Positions 60,371 to 64,000 of a DNA stretch of 64,000 bases are shown here, in pieces (positions within the stretch are counted from its first letter, which is position 1; every line of letters begins with the position of its first letter). The notes under the pieces are model-generated. The model saw only the letters and a program-made list of their open reading frames with translations. It made no database searches and was not told where the DNA came from. The translations under genes and the position numbers were made by a program. Source of the DNA: Fructobacillus cardui (lineage in GTDB: Bacteria > Bacillota > Bacilli > Lactobacillales > Lactobacillaceae); assembly GCF_023218935.1 (NCBI RefSeq), contig NZ_JAJIAL010000006.1, one strand, 5' to 3'.

Positions 60371-60718
60371 ATGAATATGTTTATAGCAATTTTATTGGCC
60401 GTGATGGCTGGTGTTATCTTTTGCCAAAAGTGGCAAATGAACAAATTTTATCAAAGCGCCCACTTTTTTAGATACTATGCCAAGCTACACGAAAATAAAG
60501 CAATCTATGCCGAAGAAGAGGCGGAGACATTTAGAGACTTACTCAATCAATTAGGTTATGACGTGGATAGATTGAGTAACGGCGACAAAACAAGAAAGCC
60601 ACTGACAGAGTCAGAAAAGTGGGCAATCTTTGACCGTAACCAAATACGGCAGGAACGCTTAAAAGTGGCTGATGAAGAACTTGAAGAAGCTGAAGAGTTT
60701 TATACCGTGAACAGCTAA
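60371..60718 (+). CDS. membrane-anchored hypothetical protein with charged cytoplasmic part
   Basis: A 115-residue protein: one TM helix at the N-terminus (about 3-20), the rest acidic and helical. SD GAGAAAGG before ATG 60371. Not recognised. Confidence 0.5.
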   Translation: MNMFIAILLAVMAGVIFCQKWQMNKFYQSAHFFRYYAKLHENKAIYAEEEAETFRDLLNQLGYDVDRLSNGDKTRKPLTESEKWAIFDRNQIRQERLKVADEELEEAEEFYTVNS

Positions 60719-60767
60719 GAAAATATAAAAAATGTTGCATTGTGCAAAAGGTCAAACGGTGGCAAAA

Positions 60768-60822
60768 TAAGGGGCGTGACGTTGATGGACTGTTGGAAGT
60801 TCTGAACGCACGCCTTTTTTAT
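60768..60822 (+). terminator. hairpin terminator before the integrase
   Basis: GGGGCGTG pairs with CACGCC and is followed by TTTTTT, with about 30 bases in the loop. Confidence 0.5.
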
Positions 60823-60876
60823 GACATCCCCAAAATTGCCTTTTGTACATAGCTAGGGTGCTATGGAGGCGACAAC

Positions 60877-62001
60877 ATGCAATTAAAAGAAGTTCAAACA
60901 AAGAAAGGCAAAGCGTGGGAAGTAGTCGGATATTTAGGACTACAGCCCAACGGAAAAAGAAAAAAGGTACAAAAACGAGGCTTTACAAGCAGACGTGAGG
61001 CGTCAGCATGGTTTAACAACGAAGTAACACTGTTTAGCAACGGACAAAGTCAGTACAACGAAAAAGCCCCCAAAACAGTTTTTACTGTTCGAGAGCTTTA
61101 TGAAATGTGGCTAGATGGTTACCAAAACACTGTAGAGGAAAGTAGCCTAGTGAAAGTCTTGAGCTATTTTGATCTGCACATCTTGCCAACGTGGGGCGAT
61201 ACGCCAGTTAGTGCGATAACCCCGCTATCTTTACAGCAATATCTTAACACAATGCAGGCAAAACTGATTAAGTACAAGAAAGTAGTCGGCTACTTTAATC
61301 AACTCACTAAGATGGCCGTTAAGATGGACATGATAGACGTTGACCCGTTCACTAAGGTGGATATGCCAAGAGAGCGCAAAAGCCAGACGAAAAAGAAAGC
61401 CATGGACGCCGAAGAGTTCAAGCGGTTTATCGAGGTGCTAGATGGTCAATATTGCCAGATTAACAGGCAGGCTTACACACTGTTGAGATTGGTAGCCGTC
61501 ACGGGGATGAGAACGGAAGAAGTTCTTGCCTTGCAGTGGAAACATGTAAATTTTGATGGTGGTTATATCACAATAAAGCAGGCGCTAGGCCGTGGTTTGC
61601 ATGGTAACGGATACATCAAGGCCACGAAGTCAGAGACCAGCACAAGAACAATCAAGGTGGCTAGTGACATGGTTAGAAAGCTGGCGCAATGGTATAACTT
61701 AAGCAAGAACAAAGAGCCTGATAGTTTTGTTTTCAATAACAACGGTAAACCATTGCAACTGCTCCGACCAAATAAGTGGCTACATGAGGTTAGTGATAAT
61801 TACAAAGTGGCCAACGGTTTAGCCATGCACGGCTTGCGCCATACGTGGACAACATTAGCATTAGAACAAGGGGCAAGCGTGAAACAGGTACAAAGTTATT
61901 TAGGACATGCAGACGCCAATATCACGTTGAATGTTTATGCAGAAATTACCAAGAAAGCCAGCGAACAAACGGGCGAAGTCTTGAGCAATTTAATTAGTTA
62001 A
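60877..62001 (+). CDS. int: tyrosine-type integrase of the element
   Basis: A 374-residue site-specific recombinase. An N-terminal arm-binding domain (GKAWEVVGYLGLQPNGKRKKVQKRGF), a SAM-like core-binding domain and a catalytic domain with Arg212, His318-x-x-Arg321, His344 and nucleophile Tyr354. It is intact. SD GGAGGCGAC before ATG 60877. It stands next to the right att and the AGTAGCGGA repeats, which are probably its arm sites. Confidence 0.95.
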   Translation: MQLKEVQTKKGKAWEVVGYLGLQPNGKRKKVQKRGFTSRREASAWFNNEVTLFSNGQSQYNEKAPKTVFTVRELYEMWLDGYQNTVEESSLVKVLSYFDLHILPTWGDTPVSAITPLSLQQYLNTMQAKLIKYKKVVGYFNQLTKMAVKMDMIDVDPFTKVDMPRERKSQTKKKAMDAEEFKRFIEVLDGQYCQINRQAYTLLRLVAVTGMRTEEVLALQWKHVNFDGGYITIKQALGRGLHGNGYIKATKSETSTRTIKVASDMVRKLAQWYNLSKNKEPDSFVFNNNGKPLQLLRPNKWLHEVSDNYKVANGLAMHGLRHTWTTLALEQGASVKQVQSYLGHADANITLNVYAEITKKASEQTGEVLSNLIS

Positions 62002-62010
62002 AAAAGTAGA

Positions 62011-62031
62011 AGTAGCGGAAAAAGTAGAGGA
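62011..62031 (+). repeat. right arm-type integrase sites
   Basis: AGTAGCGGA (62011-62019) and AGTAGAGGA (62023-62031), 12 bp apart, as at the left end. Confidence 0.7.
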
Positions 62032-62069
62032 AAAAACTTAAAACGTTGATATGACTGGGCTTATTGGAG

Positions 62070-62084
62070 TCCCTTCCTCTCCAT
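62070..62084 (+). repeat. att site, right copy
   Basis: TCCCTTCCTCTCCAT, one mismatch from the tRNA-Ser end at 52168-52182. Confidence 0.75.
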
Positions 62085-62244
62085 TTTTGCCCATTTACTG
62101 CGAACTGCGGTAGATGGGCTTTTTTGTGTCTTAATATCAGCAAACCCTTTCATATCAGCGCGTAAAGGGGTTTGTTTTATTAAAGATTGTAAAAATTTAT
62201 AAAAGATTGTCGAATAAAAATTGAATTGAAGTGCTACAAAAGTG

Positions 62245-63312
62245 CTACAAATTCTGCAACAATCTAATCGTTTTATCCTTTTCCTTAAAGCGCTTTTCCT
62301 TCATCAAATGAGCGTACACCTTCATTGTAATATCGACTCCAGCGTGTCCTAGTCGTTCAGAAACGTATTGAATATCGACATCATTAGCAAGCAAATAACT
62401 AGCATGTGTGTGGCGTAATCCGTGCATTTTTATTTGTTTTGCTCCCAATTTTTCCAATAACCAGGCTAGTTTTTTATTGCACGCATTGTCTGTCATTGGG
62501 TATCCCGTTGTACTTTGAAAGGAGTAATTTCCTGACATATCTCATCCTTCGGCAATATTCATGAAAGAAGTAGGCATGTCAATTATTCTGTTTGACGTAT
62601 TTGTTTTTGGCTTTTTTACAGCCTTTTCTTGCAGCGACCATGATTTGTTGACTGTGATTGTATTGTTTTTAAAATCAAAATCATTGGCATTCAGTGCTGC
62701 AATTTCAGAATAGTGACAGCCGGAGTAACAGGCTGTTAATATCATTTTTGATGTAACATCGTTTTGCTCTTGCGCTAATTCAATTAATTTTAAAAATTGG
62801 TCATGTTCTAAAAATTTAGAATCACGATCGCTTCCTTGCTTTTTGGAAGCAACCACTATATTTCTTGAAATATCTTTAGCAAGCATGCCTTCATCGACAG
62901 CATAACGACAGAATGCCCCAATCATATTCTTTATATGCGTAACAGAAGACTTAACGTGATTTTCTGCATATTGATTGACGAGTAGTTGCAACTCTTTAAC
63001 TGAGGCGTCTGACATCTTCATATCTGACCAGTTATCGCAGATAAGACGGTAGGTGGCTAAATACCAGCTTTTTGTATTTTCCTCAATGTGAGGATCTTTA
63101 AAAATGGTATACCACGACCAATATTCATCTTTGAATAGCTTTTGGCTGTATGGCAGTTTTCCTGTATTTTTTTGTTCTTCGATTGAAACAGCCCACTTAT
63201 TGGCTTCTGATTTAGTTAAAAAACCAGATTTTGTCTTTCGTTTCCTTTGACCATCAACAGTGACTAATATATTAGCCGTCCAAGTCTTTCCCCGCTTGTA
63301 AATACTTGCCAT
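62245..63312 (-). pseudogene. phage-type tyrosine integrase, interrupted
   Basis: Two pieces in one frame: residues from 63312 to 62542 (arm-binding AP2-like start MASIYKRGKTWTANILV, core domain, catalytic Arg in ILTACYSGCHYSEIAALNANDF is changed: the usual GLRxGE is SGCHYSE) and 62538-62245 (HGLRHTHASYLL, GHAGVDITMKVY). A TGA at 62542-62544 splits them. The segment joining them is also shorter than usual. It is probably inactive. Confidence 0.85.
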
Positions 63313-63339
63313 AATTTTTCCTTTCTAAAAATAGGTGCA

Positions 63340-63366
63340 AATAAAAAGGCCTGTGGCCTTAATTGT
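63340..63366 (-). terminator. terminator of the DUF5067-like gene
   Basis: On the minus strand AAGGCC-ACA-GGCCTTTTTATT. Confidence 0.75.
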
Positions 63367-63392
63367 GTATGTACGCCCAAATGGGCATGTGA

Positions 63393-63980
63393 TTATTTAA
63401 TGCTATAAGTTTTAGAACCTAGCTCTTTAAATTCAGCATTTTCAAACTTAACAGTTACATCATTATCGTTGACGGTATTCCATAGAATAGCCACATCAAC
63501 TGTTTTACCAGGAAGTAATTTTTCACTAAGATTATGTGACTCAGTGTTAATAGGTTCATCAGTTACCATTGCTGGTTCTAATTTTACATTTTGTGTGTCT
63601 GTTTTTTGGTAGGCAGATACTACTGTATACATCGCCTCTGATGTCATTTCTTTGTTTGAAACGTTAGTCATCTTGGCGTGAATAACCAGTGCCTTCTTAC
63701 CATCATAGTCATTAACTACTTCGGATTTACCAAGTTTAAACTTTAAGTTTCCACCCTTAAAAGTAGAACCTTTAAACCACCAATCATCTTCTTGGTTATT
63801 CTTAGTATTATCTGTCGCCTTTTGAACTTTTGAAGTCGTTGACTTTGTTGCAGTCGACTTACCAGAACTATTACCATTTTTTGTCAATAGAAATGCAACA
63901 AGAACCACGATGATTGCTGCCATTACTCCAAATAATGAAATGACAGATTTCTTATTATTAAACAATTTATATCTCCTCAC
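63393..63980 (-). CDS. DUF5067-like membrane-anchored extracellular protein
   Basis: A 195-residue protein: TM helix (about 12-32), a Thr/Ser/Lys-rich spacer, and an Ig-like beta domain (FKGGNLKFKLGKSEVVNDYDGKKALVIHAKMTN) as in DUF5067 proteins found beside integrases in Lactobacillales prophages. Function unknown. The start near 63980 is taken at ATG, 20 bases from the window end. Confidence 0.7.
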   Translation of the reverse strand: MRRYKLFNNKKSVISLFGVMAAIIVVLVAFLLTKNGNSSGKSTATKSTTSKVQKATDNTKNNQEDDWWFKGSTFKGGNLKFKLGKSEVVNDYDGKKALVIHAKMTNVSNKEMTSEAMYTVVSAYQKTDTQNVKLEPAMVTDEPINTESHNLSEKLLPGKTVDVAILWNTVNDNDVTVKFENAEFKELGSKTYSIK

Positions 63981-64000
63981 AGCTTTTAACGTGGTTCAGT

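Larger units (their letters stand above)
52182..62084 (+). mobile_element. integrated satellite- or plasmid-like element at tRNA-Ser
   Basis: A 9.9-kb segment bounded by the att repeat. It contains arm-type integrase repeats at both ends, a repressor/Cro switch, an excisionase-like gene, a prim-pol, a D5-like helicase and, at the right edge, a tyrosine integrase. No capsid, portal, terminase, lysis or conjugation genes are visible. This gene set is that of phage-inducible islands or satellite-like elements, though the integrase sits at the opposite end from the usual order. Several genes are broken, so the element is probably not functional. Confidence 0.8.
62085..64000 (-). mobile_element. 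start of a second integrated element, cut off by the window end
   Basis: Directly after the right att comes another integrase on the minus strand, broken, with a DUF5067-like gene behind it. This suggests two elements in tandem at the same tRNA-Ser. Its other end is outside the window. A T-rich terminator (AAACCCTTT.../AAAGGGGTTT, 62143-62180) lies between the att and the integrase. Confidence 0.6.

Overview
The window looks like the chromosome of a heterofermentative lactic acid bacterium of the Leuconostoc / Fructobacillus / Weissella group (Lactobacillales). This is judged from the low-to-middling GC, leucine codons dominated by TTG, the housekeeping gene content and order, and Gram-positive style SD sites and terminators; no database search was possible. 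About 52 kb is core chromosome. The last 12 kb is accessory DNA inserted at a tRNA-Ser gene.

Layout. 0.1-8 kb: helD-type helicase, short coaA, a DHA2 drug exporter with a DUF4811 partner, cspA, gpmA and a uracil permease. 8.3-14.9 kb: complete F1Fo ATP synthase operon atpBEFHAGDC. 15-21.7 kb: LysM wall protein with 45-bp repeats, tRNA-Glu, panE-like reductase, trpS, a membrane protein, a lysine riboswitch with its lysine permease, and a TetR regulator. 21.8-25.3 kb: an unexplained leader-like RNA, then a FecCD/FecE/FecB-type metal or cofactor importer in which two of three genes carry homopolymer frameshifts. 25.6-32.9 kb: rpoB-rpoC. 33-40 kb: mrnC-rlmB-sigH-like-rpmG-secE-nusG-rplKA-rplJL-rsmC-like-tadA, followed by the SRP RNA. 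40.3-46.8 kb: dnaX-recR-DUF2508-tmk-darA-holB-rsmI-thioesterase. 46.8-52.2 kb: galE, cre-controlled fructokinase, tRNA-Lys, a D,D-carboxypeptidase, a DnaA-box cluster, rlmH, nnrE, a small hypothetical gene and tRNA-Ser(GCU).

Accessory region. A 9.9-kb integrated element lies between an almost perfect 15-bp att repeat (52168 and 62070). It has integrase arm-type repeats at both ends, an iteron-like heptamer array, a CI-like repressor with three operator sites, an excisionase-like gene, a prim-pol, a D5-like helicase and a tyrosine integrase. No capsid, terminase or conjugation genes are visible, so it resembles a phage satellite or an integrated plasmid-like island. It is decaying: the Cro-like gene has a stop, the prim-pol a frameshift, and the helicase has lost its P-loop region. 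A second element, whose integrase has an in-frame stop, begins directly next to it and runs off the window.

Most notable signals: loss of all four ligands of the second zinc site in RpoC and of the zinc module in DnaX; the 13/10-bp phased AAAACCT array; the DnaA-box cluster next to rlmH without dnaA; a probable leader peptide RNA at 21.9 kb; and a hairpin between the SD and start codon of nusG.
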